From Portunus trituberculatus (taxonomy: Eukaryota; Arthropoda; Malacostraca; Decapoda; Portunidae): 64,000 bases of DNA. The notes under the pieces were generated by a model, which was given only the letters and a program-made list of their open reading frames with translations, was not told the DNA's origin and ran no database searches. Positions 22,550 to 35,449 of this stretch are shown here, one piece after another; position 1 is the stretch's first letter; every line of letters starts with the position of its first letter. The stretch is from the NCBI RefSeq assembly GCF_017591435.1, contig NC_059304.1, positions 27,113,316-27,177,315 on the forward strand, given 5' to 3'. The position numbers were made by a program, and so were the translations under genes.

Positions 22550-23440
22550 TCAAGCTTCTACAGTGGAACTGTAGAGGCCTTTGCGCCTCGTGGGGGGAAC
22601 TCCGAGCTTTATTGTCAAAGTTCTCTCCAGCCTGTGTAGCTTTACAAGAGACTATGCTAGGTGATAGTACTTATTCTAGTCCTCCTGGTTTCCCTGACCA
22701 GGGCAGAACCGGTGGCACAGTTATCCTTGTCCGGCAAGACATGCCTGTTGTCCCCTTGCAACTCAACTCTTCCCTTCAGGTGGTTGCTATTAAAGTTTTT
22801 ATGGGACGATCCTACACTATTTGCAGTTTATATCTCCCTCCTCGGGTTTCTGTCTTCAGGGGTGAGCTTGACGGCCTGGTACGTCAGCTGACTCCGCCTT
22901 TCCTTTTATTAGGAGATTTTAATGAACGTCACCCATTGTGGGATAAAGGTGCTAGTAGTCCTCGTGGGGTTTTAATCGGTTCTTTTATTGAGGATGAGGG
23001 ATTGGAGGTTTTAAATTCTGGGGATGTTACACATTTCCACAGTGCTAATGGGACTTTTACAGCTATCGATCTTTCTCTGTGTACATCTAATTCTTTCCTA
23101 GATTTTAATTGGCGGGTTCTACCGGATCTACACGGTAGTGACCACTTTCCGATTTTATTACAATCTGTGAACTCTGAGCCACAGTCCCGGCCCTAACGAT
23201 GGGTTTTAGACAAGGCAGTTTGGCCTCGTTTCACAGACCTTAGCTTTTTTATCCGTCCGTTCGCTGACTTTTCTACTTGTGCTGAGGTTGTTGATTATTT
23301 TACCGATTTTTTACATTAAGTAGCGTTTCAGACAATCCCTAGGAAGTCCGGTCGCTTTACTAAACGTTCCGTTCCTTGGTGGAACGCAGCATGCACCAAA
23401 GCTGTGAAAGAAAAACGGGCAGCTTTCTCGTCTCCGGCGA
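22550..23440 (+). pseudogene. B3 ORF2, endonuclease and linker
   Basis: The open frame 22612-23196 carries a nearly complete EN: ACVALQETMLGDSTYSSPPG (catalytic E in QET), VFMGRSYTICSLYLPPR, LLLGDFNERHPLWDKG (D-N pair), FTAIDLSLCTSNS and LHGSDHFPILL (SDH motif). A deletion at about 22690 removes part of the loop after PPG. A stop (CCC TAA) ends it at 23196. The frame then decays through the linker to the B4 insertion point. Confidence 0.82.
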
Positions 23441-23601
23441 TGGATGGATGGATGGATGGATTTTAATTGATGGAGCCGCAACAACTATGGGAGAAGACCA
23501 GCTTCTACCAAAAACCTAAAAACGTCATGGCCCTGGGCCAGACACTCTGGTCCAAGGAACTTTGAAATATAATAGACACCGCTATCTCTACCACGACAGT
23601 G

Positions 23602-26600
23602 CTAGAGGTAACGGTGTCTTAAATCAGTCAAACTGGGGCATTCCACTTGTATATGCCTCACCGTGAGCGGCACCCGGCAGTCATCACAGTAAGGCTGAGG
23701 GTCCCTGGTCAGCAGGTACCTATTTGTAAGGTAAGAGTGACCTATACGCAGTCTCGCCAATAAAGTCTGTGCACGACGATCCCGGACATGGGTGTATGTC
23801 CACTGAGGGATAGAGGAAGTAATGAGCTCTCCCGTTTTCGAAGTTGTTACCCCCGTTAGCCATCTCCTCTGCCAAATTGCTGCAACCGCCACACGAAATA
23901 CGTAAAATACATCTCGAAACGGAACATGGGTAGGAGATGGAGCGCGACTTGCTGCCCCTTTAGCGAGGCGGTCTTCGTGTTCATTCCCTGGAACACCAAC
24001 GTGACCAGGGACCCAACAGAACTTAACACGATATCCTCCTCTGGTAAGTAGATAGAGCCACTCTAGGGCTGATAAAACCAATGGATTAAAGGAGATAATA
24101 GAAGAGAGAACAGTAAGAGCACTGCTACAGTCACTAAAAATTGTAAAAGACGAAACAGGGAGAGTAAAGATTTTCTGTAAAGCTAGGACTATGGCAGAAA
24201 GCTCCGCCGTAAAAACGAACGCCAATGAAGGAAGGCTGCCACACCCATAAAAAGAGGGGAAAACTACACTAAACCCGACGCCTGCGTCGGATTTGGAACC
24301 ATTGGTAAAAAAAAAAGGAATATCATTAGAATGAATAAAAAGGTGTTCTAAAAACCGTGTGTGGGACAGAGATGGCAGTAAATCCTACTTACCATCAATA
24401 GCACGAGGACATAATGACGCAACAGGAAGCTGCCAATAATCAACACGTAAGAGCCGGAAAGAGAGGACAGGAGTGAGGTCGATCGATAACTCCGGCATGA
24501 GATTTGCAACTCTAAGGCCAAAGGGTTTAGGGAGACTCGATCGAGTGACATTTGCCTGCGAACGCGAGTCCCGCAACGTTGACACACAAGGGACAGAATC
24601 GGGAAGACGGTGGGTGCGAAACCAACACCGGATTATCGAAGACTGGCGCCGGAGGTCGAGCGGCCAGAAACCAACATCCATTAGAAGGCTAGGTATTGGA
24701 GATATCCGAAATGCACCTGTAGCCAAGCGGACCCCAGCATGATGCACGGAGTCAAGCGTGTGTAGTCGTGCATCCGTTGCGGATGAGTAGATCTCACAGC
24801 CGTATTCCAGCTTGGGAAGTATGAGTGTGCGGTGAAGCAGCAGCAACGTGTCCCTGTCCGCACCCCAAGAGGTGTGACTTAAAACCCGAAGAAGGGATAA
24901 TGCCTGCCGACAAGACGCCTTAAGAGAACGGAAATGGGGAACCCAGGTGAGACGGTTGTCAAATAAAAGGCCAAGATATCGAGTCGCCTCCACGCATGAG
25001 AGGCGTTTATTGGCGAGGTATAAATCCGGGTCTGGATGGACACCACGGTTGCGACAAAAATGCATAGCTACGGTCTTGGAGGTGGAGAATCGAAAACCGT
25101 TCATATTGGCCCAACTGGACACCCTATTGATCGCAAGTTGGAGCTTGCGCTCAATCAGTGACATCCTAGTAGCAGCAAATGAAATACATAAATCATCAAC
25201 ATATAAAGAGCTGTGAATGTTATCTGGGAGAGTATCAATAACACCATTAATGGCGACTGCGAATAGTGTAACACTAAGAATACTTCCCTGTGGGACACCA
25301 TCATTTAGAGCAGTAGCCTCAGAGAGAACACTCCCCACTCGAACCCGTAAAAGACGTCTGGATAAAAACTGCTGAATAAAAATAGGAAGGTGGCCAAGAA
25401 GGCCAAAACTAAACAAAGACTATAAAATGCCATGACACCAAGCCGTGTCATAGGCCTTCTCCAGGTAAAAAAAAATGTTACTTGATGGTGGTGATTAGCG
25501 AAGGCCTCACAAATAGAAGACTCTAGGGATAAAAGAGCATCAGAAGTAGACATTATCTTTCGGAAGCCGAACTGTACCGAGGACAAGTACTTCCCTTTGT
25601 TCAAGTACCACATGAGTCTTACATTAACCATCTTTTCTAATACTTTACAAATGCAGGACGTCAACGATATAGGACGATAGTTCGTAGCCTGAACATTAAC
25701 TTTCCCAGGCTTCGGAAATGGGAGAACCACTGCCACAGCCCAAGAAGTAGGAAAGTCACCGGTATGCCAAATCATATTATAAAGATTTGATAAAAAGTTA
25801 AAAGCACTGTCAGACATGTGGCGCAAGAAGGCATAAGGAATATCATCTGGGCCAGGAGAAGGGGACATTATAAGACTCCCCTCCTGTGGAAGAAAAATTT
25901 ATGCCGAGAGATTCCATTCTCTGGCGGTGACGTGCGCCCGGGGCTGCAGGATGCCTCCGGGAAACAAAGGCAAAGTGCTTTGCGAAGAGGTCGGCGAAAG
26001 TCCTAGGTTCTGCCACTGTTCGCCCAGAAGACAACAAAACTGGTGGGGAAGGAGCAGAATACTTCCCAGTAATTTGGCGGACTTTGTTAAAGACATCCAT
26101 AAGAGAAGTGCGGTAGTTAATGGAAGAGACATAAACTTTCCAAGAGGCTCTTTGTGCCTCTTTCAAAACGCGACGGGCTCGAGCTCGGCAGCGCCGAAAA
26201 CCGCCCAGACACTGTGGGTCCCCACGATGTCGCCGGAGACGAGAAAAAGCTGCCCGTTTCTCTTTCACCGCTTCAGTGCATGCTGCGTTCCACCAAGGAA
26301 CAGGACGCTTAGTAAAGCGGCCGGACGTCTTAGGGATTGTTTGAAGTGCTACTGAACGAAAAAAAATCTGTAAAATAATCAACAGCCTCAGCACAAGTAG
26401 AAAATTCAGCCAACGGACGGATAAAAGAGCAAAGATCTGTGAATCGAGGCCAATCTGCCTTGTCTAAAACCCAGCGTGGGGGCCGGGACTGTGGCTCAGA
26501 GTTAACAGATTCCAATAAAATAGGAAAGTGGTCACTACCGTGTAAATCCGGTAGGACCCGCCAATTAAAATCAAGGAAAGAATTAGATGTACAAATAGAA

Positions 26601-27145
26601 AGATCGATAGCTGTAAAAGTCCCAGTAGGACTATGGAAATGTGTGACATCCCCAGAATTTAAAATCTCCAATCCTCATCCTCAATAAAAGAACCAATTAA
26701 AACCCCACGAGGATTACTAGCACCTTCATCCAACAATGGGTGATGGCCGTTAAAATCTCACAACAAGAGGAAAGGCGGAGTCAGCTGACGCACCAGTCCG
26801 TCAAGCTTACCCCTGGAGACAGGAACCCGAGGAGGGAGATATAAACTGCAAATAGTGTAGGATCGTCCCATAAAAACCTTAACAGCAACCACCTGAAGGG
26901 GAGAATTGAGTTGCAAGGGGACAACAGGTATGTCTTGATGGACAGGGATAACTGTGCTACCGTGGTGGCTTGGTCAGGGAATGGAGTGCTAAAAAAAGCA
27001 CGATAGCCAGGAGGACTAGAATAAGTACTATCACCTAGCATAGTCTCTTGTAAAGCTACACAGGCTGGAGAGAACTCCGACAATAAAGCACGGAGTTCCC
27101 TCTACGAGGCGCGAAGGCCTCTACAGTTCCACTGTAAAAGCTTGA
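23602..27145 (-). pseudogene. B4 ORF2: endonuclease, reverse transcriptase, RNase H
   Basis: EN begins at about 27090 (SPACVALQETMLGDSTYSS) and is frameshifted near 27000-26700. It continues with FTAIDLSICTSNSFLDFNWR and LHGSDHFPILLES. The linker RPVPWWNAACTEAVKEKRAA follows. RT: PGPDDIPYAFLRHMSDS (25860), NYRPISLTSCICKVLEKMV, VQFGFRKIMSTSDALLS, a frameshift near the DLEKAYDTAW equivalent, LNDGVPQGSILSVTLFAVAI, and intact LYVDDLCISF (about 25190-25215). The thumb frame (24385-25416) is open for 343 codons. RNase H (23602-24225): FTAELSAIVLALQ, SDCSSALTVLSS, WVPGHVGVPGNEHEDRLAK, then LLTRDPQPYCDDCRVPL. It needs several frame corrections, so it is inactive although all catalytic motifs survive. 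Confidence 0.88.
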
Positions 27146-27151
27146 AGATGA

Positions 27152-29011
27152 CTATTTAGGTGCAGTGGACGGGCAAACCTTTTGAATGGGCTGCCCGTGG
27201 CTCGCCTGACTAGAAATAACCAACCGACGAGAAGACACCGGGAGTTGAGATGTACCGGGTCGTTGGACAGCAGCCTTTCGGCCTACCGGTGAGTGATGCG
27301 AACAATCATCACTCCTACAGGTCATCGGAAGACGAGGGTCAGGATGGACTGATAGAGTGGGTCCACGAGGGACGGCTGTGACAATATCATCGGACGTCTC
27401 CATGCAAAAACTGTCCTCATAACAAGAAGCCCGATCTGATACAGAGGGTGTCACAAAAGGCAAGAAAGTACTGGAGCTACCTTAGTAGAGCGGTCCCTGA
27501 AGGACTAACGATTATGTGCACCGGGAAAAACCTTAGACTGCTTAGGCTGAGCTAAATCCAACGACTCCGCGGAACCGCGGTGCCGTTTGGTCATGCTCTT
27601 CAAAAGCTTAGGCGATGCAGGAGGCAAATGGACATCCACTACATGGGTTAGTTTGGTCAAGTCCATATTATTCTCGTCGCTTCTTGCAGGTGACTCAACT
27701 GAGTCATCAGTCAGAAGGGCAAACCTATTGGCCAAGTGAACAGAACCACCCGCCCCAACAGAGCGAGATGTAGCAGAAGGGGTTGTCTTTTGACCGGCAG
27801 ACTCAACTAAAGTGCGTGCAGCCATTGAAGCATAAGATGTCGCACCAGTAACAGCCTTCTGGCGCTACCGAGGCTGATGAACTGAGTGTTAGCAGGCTGT
27901 AGAATGTCCTGCTCTACGCGATACCTAGGGCATTGCCTGGAACGTACCTGGTGAGCATCACGGCAATGGAAACAATAAGATGCAGCATTGCAATGCTCTT
28001 CAGTATGTGAATCTAGTGCAGAGCAATTACCACCTCGAGAAGCTTCCTTACACGTATTTTTGCCGTGACCGTACCCATAGCATGAGAAGCACTGAAGAGA
28101 ACGAGAAACAAAATGCCTCACCCTAAGATGAATAGGTCCGACATTAACACGGTCAGGGAGGGTGGACCCAAAGAAGGTGAGAAGGACCATGTTGGAGGAA
28201 TTCCTCATCTTAGTGACCTTCTGGACAGAGTTAGGACACATAGCCAGTATTTCCTCCTCGGGAAATTCAAAGAGATCCTGACTGTACACACAACCTTTAC
28301 TGTAATTAAAGGTTGGATGTGCCTTAATAGTCTCAAACATGCAGTCATTAGGGCAGGGGAGATGCTGCAACATCCTTGCCTGCGTGAAGTCTTTTGCTCG
28401 CACGAGCACCCCCTTCCCGTATTTCTTGAGGTTTCCCTCAGGAATCGTGCCGATCTCTTTGGACAAGTACCGGGAGGCGTGGATAAGATTCCCGCGCCCA
28501 TTTCTGTAGTAGGCCACAAACCAACGTGGAGACGGGATCTGGCGAACTTCAGAAACTGAATTCTCTGAATGGTTGTCAAAAAGATTTGGGATGTAGTCCG
28601 TGTCACTGTCCGAAATATTACAAAAGTGGAGAAATTTTGTCTTAAAACCAGAGCCAGCAAGAGGCAGTAATGCTACATGTTCTACTGCGAAACGGGCTTC
28701 ATCGTATGACAGAAACGTTACATAGCAGACGGAAAGTCTTTATAGTAAACAAGTCGAATGCGAAGAACCGTATCATACACCTTGAGAAGTGAGTGCCAGG
28801 CGTGATAAAAAAATGATGGGTTAACATTTACCATCACAAGGGAGTCATATGCAGCAGAAATACGTCCCTCAGAAGAACTCCCAGAACAGGAGACTGCTGC
28901 GGGAGGCTGTTGTGGAGGGGAGTCCTCCTTCCAACTCAGACCTGAAGATGACGTCTCGCGGGCCAGGTCAGCCACCTCACGAGAACCTGACAGTTTTTTG
29001 TGTTTCATCAT
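27152..29011 (-). pseudogene. B4 ORF1: gag-like protein with CCHC knuckles
   Basis: The start context reads MMKHKKLSGSREVADLA. The first frame (to 28718) breaks after RLVYYKDFPS. The second (28517-27807) carries MAYYRNGRGNLIHASRYLSK, ARMLQHLPCPNDCMFETIK and YSQDLFEFPEEEILAMCP. The knuckles CFSCYGYGHGKNTC (C-x2-C-x4-H-x4-C) and CFHCRDAHQVRSRQC are intact; between them a middle knuckle has lost its first Cys (RGGNC). The tail frames (27505-27825, 27152-27463) are Ser/Pro-rich and end just before ORF2. The role is RNA binding in the retrotransposition particle. Confidence 0.83.
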
Positions 29012-29460
29012 ATATATAAAGTTACACAAAAGATTGGCTCCAGGGGCAAGGAAAATCACCTACTGGGACTACAATGGGAGGGAGCGCTGTCTGCCGTGGA
29101 CGGGGTACCTCGTCCCCATGCGGACCAGTCGTTTTAAAAACAGGCCCCACATGATACGAATGTTTGTCCACGACAGAGCTGAGACCCCCCTCCCAAAGCA
29201 TCCCAGCCTGGACAACCAACCATTCAGCACAGGACGGCCCCTATTGAGCGATCCTTCCAGCGGGTGGCTCTGCTGGTCCACTGGCAGCCTACGTAGGAAC
29301 CATTTAGTCCGGCCCCTCACTGGCGACCTTACTAGCATGGGTAGCCCTTTCCCTTCGAAAGGGCAGAGCAGGGGCCCAAGCCCCCTCTAGCCTAGCTCGC
29401 CAGGTCACAGGGGCACACAAGCCCCATTCACCACGACAAGGTTGTTCCCATCTGGGAGAG

Positions 29461-31379
29461 CGTCTCCGGCGACTTCGTGGGGACCCGCAGTGCCTGGAAA
29501 CTTTTCGGCGCTGTCGAGCTCGGGCCCGTCGCGTTTTCAAAGAGGCACAAAGAGCCTCTTAGAGAGCTTATGTATCTTCCATTAATGCCCCTCTTACGGA
29601 TGTCTTTAACAAAGTCCGCCGAATTGCTGGGAAGTACTCTGCTCCTCTCCCACCAGTTTTATTGTCTGCTAGGCGAGACTGTCACCGACCTCTTTGCGGA
29701 GCACTTTGCCAGTGTTTCCCAGAAGGATCCTGCAGCCCCGGGCGTACGTCACCGCCAGAGAATGGAATCTCTTAACATAAATTTTTCTTTCTCTGGATGG
29801 GAGTCCTACAAAGTCCCATTTTCTGACTCCGAGTTGCGGAATGCTTTCTCGCAGTGAATGACTCTTCTCCTGGTCCAGACGACATTCCTTATGCCTTTTT
29901 GCGTCACATGTCTGACCGGGCTTTTAACTTTTTTTATTAAATGTATATAATATGATTTGGCATACCGGTGACTTTCCATCTTCTTGGACTGTGGTAGTGG
30001 TTCTCCCATTTCCAAAGCCTGGGAAAGATCATCTCCAGGCTGCGAATTACCGCCCTATGTCTTTGACGTCTTGTATTTATCCCTAGAGTCTTCTATTTGT
30101 GAGGCCTTCGCTAATCACCACCACCAGGTTACTGTATTTTTTCACCTGGAGAAGGTCTAGCGCACAGCTTGGTGTCATGGGATTTTACGTTCCTTGTTTA
30201 ATTTTGGTCTCCGTGGCCACCTTCCTATTTTTATCCAGCAGTTTTTAACCAGACGTCTTTTACGGGTTCGAGTGGGGAGTGTTCTCTCCGATGCTACTGC
30301 TTTAAATGACGGTTTCCCACAGAGAAGTATTCTTAGTGTTACGCTATTCGCAGTTGCAATAAATGATGTTACAGATACTCTACCGGATGGCGTTCACAGC
30401 TTTTTATATGTGGACGACTTGTGAATCTCTTTTGCTGCTGCTAGGATGTCACTGATTGAGCGAAAGCTCCAACTGGCAATTAATCGGGTGACCAGTTGGG
30501 CCAACATAAACGGTTTTCGATTCTCCACCTCAAAGACCGTGACTATGCATTTTTGTCGAAATCGTGGCGTCCATCCAGATCCCGATTTATATTTAGCCAA
30601 TAGACGCATCTCATGTGTGGAGGCCACCCGATATCTTGGCCTATTGTTTGACAGCAGACTTATTTAAGTTCCGCATTTCCGTTTTCTTAAAGCGTCTTGC
30701 AGGACGGCACTATCCCTACTTCGGGTTTTAAGTCACACCTCTTGGAGTGTGGATAGTGACACGTTGCTGCTTTTTCACCGTACACTCATACTTCCGAAGC
30801 TGGAATACGGCTCTGAGATCTACTCATCCGCAACGGATGCACGACTACGCACGCTTGACCCCGTACATCATGCTGGGGTCCGCTTGGCTACAGGTGCATT
30901 TCGGTCATCTCCAATACCTAGCCTTCTTGTGGATGCTGGTTTCTGCCCGCTCGACCTCCGGCGCCAGTCTTCGATGCTCTGGTGTTGGTACCTGTTGACC
31001 AGGGACCCTCAACCTTACAGTGATGACTGCCTGGTGCCGCTTACCGTGCCGCACCTATTGGTAGAGTGCTCTAGTTTGATAGAGTTATGACACCGCTACC
31101 TCTACCGCTGTCGCGGTAGAGATATCGGTGTCTATTATACCAGACCAAAATGCCTGGCCCAAGGCCATGACGTTTTTAGATTTTTGGGAGAAGCTGGCCT
31201 TCTCTCTAAGCTATGAATTTTATTCTTATTTTATTATGTATTTTAATATTTTATTTAGTTTTATTGTCCTTTCTTAGTTTTTAACCTACTGTATTGTTTT
31301 TAACTGTTTTTAGACATTTTAAATTTTTGAAGCGGCGCCATATGACCTTGGCTGTTGCGGCGCCTCCATCCATCCATCC
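29461..31379 (+). mobile_element. LINE family B, copy B3, 3' half
   Basis: This continues B3 after the B4 insertion, beginning with the second copy of CGTCTCCGGCGA. The RT linker and RT pieces are present: SDSELRNAFSQ, a palm with LYVDDL followed immediately by a stop at about 30422, and a thumb (ALRSTHPQ/LEYGSEIYSSATDARLRTL). An internal deletion at about 30989 joins the thumb to the post-RNase H region (LTRDPQPYSDDCLVPL), so the RNase H core is missing. The 3' UTR ends with the GCGGCGCC boxes and ATCCATCC tail at about 31380. Confidence 0.82.
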
Positions 31380-34339
31380 ATCCCGCAGTGACTGGAAGCT
31401 TTTCGGCGTTGCCGAGCTCGGGCCCGCCGCATTTTGAAAGAGACACAAAATGCCTCGTGGAAAACCTATGTCTCTTCCATAAACGTCCGCATCCTTCTTA
31501 CGGATTTCTTCAACAAAGTCCGCGGAATTGCATGGAAGTATTCTGCTCCTTCCCATCCAATTTTGTTGTCTGCTGGGCGAACGGAGGCAGACCCTAGGAA
31601 TATCGCCTACCTCTTCGCGGACCACTTTGCCAGTGTTTTCCGGAGACATCCTGCAGCCCCGGGCGCACGTCACCGCCAGCGAATGGAATCTCTTAACATA
31701 AATTTTTTTTTCTCTGGATGGGAGTCCTACAATGTCCCATTTTCTGACTCCGAGTTGCGGAATGCTTTCTCGCAGTGTATGACTCTTCTCCTGGTCCAGA
31801 CGACATTCCTTATGCCTTCTTACGCCACATGTCTGACAGTGCTTTTAACTTTTTATTAAATCCTTATAATATAATTTGGCATACCGGTGACTTTCCAACT
31901 TCTTGGGCTGTGGCTGTGGTTCTCCCATTTTCGAAGCCTGGGAAAGATAATTTTCAGGCTACGAACTATCGTTGTATATCGTTGACGTCCTGCATTTGTA
32001 AAGTATTAGAAAAGATGGTTAATGTAAGACTCATGTGGTACTTGGAGAGTGGGAAGTACCTGTCCTCGGTAGAGTACGGCTCCCGAAAGATGAGGTCTGC
32101 TACTACTCTTTTATCCCTAGAGTCTTCTATTTGTGAGGCCTTCGCTAATCACCACCATCAAGTAACAGTGTTTTTTGACCTGGAGAAGGCCTACGACACG
32201 GCGTGGTGTCATGGCATTTTACAGTCTTTCTTTAATTTTGGCATCCGAGGCCACCTTCCTATTTTTATTTAGCAGTTTTTATCCAGACGTCTTTTACGGG
32301 TTCGAGTGGGGAGTGTTCTCTCTGAGGCTACTGCTCTAAATAATGGTGTCCCATAGGGAAGTAATCTTAGTGTTACACTATTCGCAATCGCCATTAATGG
32401 TGTTATTGATACTCTCCCAGATGGCATTCACAGCTCCTTATATGTTGATGATTTATGTATTTCATTTGCTGCTACTAGGATGTCACTGATTGAGCGCAAG
32501 CTCCAACTTGCGATCAATAGGGTGTCCAGCTGGGCCAACATGAACGGTTTTCAATTCTCTACCTCCAAGACTGTAGTCATGCATTTTTGTCGCAACCGTG
32601 GTGTCCATCCAGACCCGGATTTATACCTCGCCAATAGACGCCTCTCATGTTTGGAGGCGACTCGATATCTTGGCCTTTTATTTGACAACCGTCTCACCTG
32701 GGTTCCCCATTTCCGTTCTCTTAAGGCGTCTTGTCGGCAGGCATTATCCCTTCTTCGGGTTTTAAGCCACACCTCTTGTGGTGCGGACGGGGACACGTTG
32801 CTGCTGCTTCACCGTACACTTATACTTCCCAAGCTGAAATACGGCTGTGAGATCTACTGATCCGCTACGGATGCACAACTATGTACGCTTGACCCCGTGC
32901 CGCTTGGCTACGGGTGCATTTCGGACATCTCCAATACCTAGACTTCTAGTGGATGCTGGTTTCTGGCCGCTCGATCTCCGGCGACAGTCTTTGATGCTCC
33001 GGTGTTGGTTTCACACCCACCGTCTTCCCGATTCTGTCCTTTGTCTGTCAATGTTGCGGAACTTGTGCTCGCAGGCATATGTCACTCGACCGAGCCTACC
33101 TTAACCTTTTGGCCTTCGAGTGGCAAATCTCATGGCAGACTTATCATTCGACCCCATTCCTGTCCTCTCTTTACGGCTCCCACGAGTTGGTTATTGGCAC
33201 CTTCCTGTTGTGTCATTATGCCTTCCTATCATTGATGGCAAGAAAGATTTTCCACCAACTCTGCCCCACTCACGGTTTTTAGAACACTGATGATACTCCC
33301 GTTTTTACTGATGGTTCCAAATCCGACGCAGGCGTTGGGTTTAGTGTGGTTTTCCCCTCTTCTTATCGGTCTGGCAGTCTTCCTTCAGTGGCATCCGTTT
33401 TTACCGGGGAGCTGTCTGCCATAGTCCTAGCTTTACAGATCATTTTTACTCTCCCGGTTTCGTCTTTTACAATTTTTAGTGACTCTCGCAGTGCTCTTAC
33501 TGCTCTATCTTCTCTTATTTCCCTTCACCCGCTGGTTTTATCAGCCCTGGAGTGGCTCTATTTACTTACCAGAAGAGGATATCGTTTTGGGTTCTATTGG
33601 GTCCCTGGTCACGTAGGTGTTTCCGGGAATGAACATGCAGATTGCCTCGCTAAAGAGGCAGCGAGTCGCGCTCCATCTCCTGCCCCTCTTCCATTTCGAG
33701 ATGTATTTCACTCTATTCGTGTCGCGGTTGCAGCATTATGGCAGAGAAGATGGCTAACGGGGGTCGCAACCTCGAAAATGGGAGAGATCACTACTTCTAC
33801 TATCCCTCATTGGACATACTCCCATGTCCGGGATCGCCGTGCACAGACTTAATTGGCGCGACTGCGCATAGGTCACACGTACCTTACATAAAGGTACCTG
33901 TTGACCAGGGACCCTCAGCCTTACTGTGAAGACTGCCTGGTGCCGCTCACCGTGCAGCACCTGCTGGTGGAGTGCTCTAGTTTTATCGAGTTACGACACC
34001 GCTACTTCTACCGGTGTCGCGGTAGAGATAGCAGTGTCTACAATATCTCACAGGTACTTGGACCAGCATGTCTGGCCCCAAGCCATGATGTTTACAAGTA
34101 CCTGGCAGAAGCTTGGCTTCTCCCCAATGTGTGAATTTTATTTCCTTTTATTATACGTGTTTTTAATGTTTTATTTAATTTCTTTGTAGTTTTAGTATTT
34201 CTAGAGACCTTTGATTTTATTGTTTTTATCTGATTTCAGTTTTCATAAACTACAATATAAATAAAATATCGTAGCGGCGCCATATGACCGTTGATGTTGC
34301 GTCGCCTAATATTAAAATCCAATCCAATCCAATCCTCTC
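31380..34339 (+). mobile_element. LINE family B, copy B5, 5'-truncated
   Basis: It begins within the ORF2 linker directly after the ATCC tail of B3 and runs through RT, RNase H and a 3' UTR to an (AATCC)3 tail. RT includes FFDLEKAYDTAWCHGIL (about 32170) and an intact LYVDDLCISFAA (about 32437). Stops occur at about 31859, 32270 and 32859. RNase H (33346-33852) is open: FTGELSAIVLALQ, SDSRSALTALSS, WVPGHVGVSGNEHADCLAK. Its 3' UTR sequence is a distinct subfamily shared with B6. Confidence 0.83.
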
Positions 34340-35449
34340 TTTCCGGCTCCCACGAGTTCGTTATTGGCAGCTTCCTGTTGTGTCATTATCCCCTACTATC
34401 ATTGATGGCAAGAAGGATTTTCCACCAGCCTGTCCCACTCACGGTTTTTAGAACACTCTTTTACCCATTCTGATGATACTCCCGTTTTTACTGATGGTTC
34501 CAAATCCGACGCAGGCGTTGGATTTAGTTTCGTTTTCTTCTCTTTTTATCGGTCTGGCAGTCTTCCTTCAGTGGCATCCGTTTTTACCGCGGAGCTGTCT
34601 GTCATAGTCCTAGTTTTACAGATCATTTTTACTCTCCCGGTTTCGTCTTTTACAATTTTTAGTGACTCTCGCAGTGCTCACTGCTTTATCTTCTTTTATT
34701 TCCTTTCACCCACTGGTTTTATCATCCCTGGAGTGGCTCTATTTACTTACCAGAAGAGGATATTGTGTTTGGTTCTGTTGGGTTCCTGGTCACGTAGGTG
34801 TTCCCGGGAATGAACATGCAGATCGCCTCGCTAAAGAGGCAGCGAGTCGCGCTCCATCTCCTGCCCCTGTTCCATTCGAGATGTATTTCACTCTCTTCGT
34901 GTGGCGGTTGCAGCATTATGGCAGAGGAGATGGCTAACGGGGGTCGCAACCTCGAAAATGGGAGAGATCACTACTTCCACTATCCCTCAGTGGACATACT
35001 CCCATGTTCGGGATCGCCGTGCACAGACTTTATTGGCTCGACTGCGCATAGGTCACACGTACCTTACACAAAGGTACCTGTTGACCAGGGACCCTCAGCC
35101 TTACTGTGAAGACTGCCTGGTGCCGCTCACCGTGCGGCACTTGCTGGTGGAGTGCCCTAGTTTGATCGAGTTACGACAATGCCACCTCTACCGGTGTCGC
35201 GTTACAAGTACCTGGGAGAAGCTGGGCTTCTCCCCAATGTGTGAATTTTATTTCCTTTTATTATACGTGTTTTTAATGTTTTACTCGTATTTAATTTCAT
35301 TGTAGTTTTAGTATTTCTAGAGACATTTGATTTTATTGTTTTTAACTGATTTTAGTTTTCATAAACTACAGTATGAATAAAATATCGTAGCGGCGCCATA
35401 TGACCGTTGATGTTGCGGCGCCTAAAATTAAAATCCAATCCAATCCAAT
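34340..35449 (+). mobile_element. LINE family B, copy B6, short 3' copy in tandem with B5
   Basis: It starts inside the region before RNase H, joined to the (AATCC)3 tail of B5 at a shared TCC. It contains RNase H in two frames (FTAELSVIVLVLQ; WVPGHVGVPGNEHADRLAK) and the post-RNase H region (LLTRDPQPYCEDCLVPL...LLVECPSLIEL). A small deletion near 35200 precedes the same 3' UTR subfamily as B5. B5 and B6 together look like a tandem partial duplication of about 1.1 kb. Confidence 0.82.

Larger units (their letters stand above)
20234..23440 (+). mobile_element. LINE family B, copy B3, 5' half
   Basis: The leader CCCCCCCAGATGGGAACC at about 20234 starts directly after RNase H sequence of B2. 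The 5' UTR, ORF1 and EN are present. The copy is then split at 23440 by the full-length minus-strand copy B4. B3 resumes at 29461 with the duplicated 12 bases CGTCTCCGGCGA, which proves that B4 was inserted into B3. Confidence 0.88.
23441..29460 (-). mobile_element. Full-length LINE family B copy B4 with target-site duplication
   Basis: This copy of 6,020 bp has all parts in order on the minus strand: 5' leader (from 29460), ORF1 (ATG at about 29011), ORF2 (EN, RT, RNase H) and a (TCCA)n tail at 23441-23460. It is bounded by the direct repeat CGTCTCCGGCGA at 23429-23440 and 29461-29472, which is a single target sequence in intact copies of the linker region. This is the clearest complete insertion in the window. 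Its 3' UTR is unusually short, about 60 bp against roughly 250-300 bp in most others. Confidence 0.93.
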
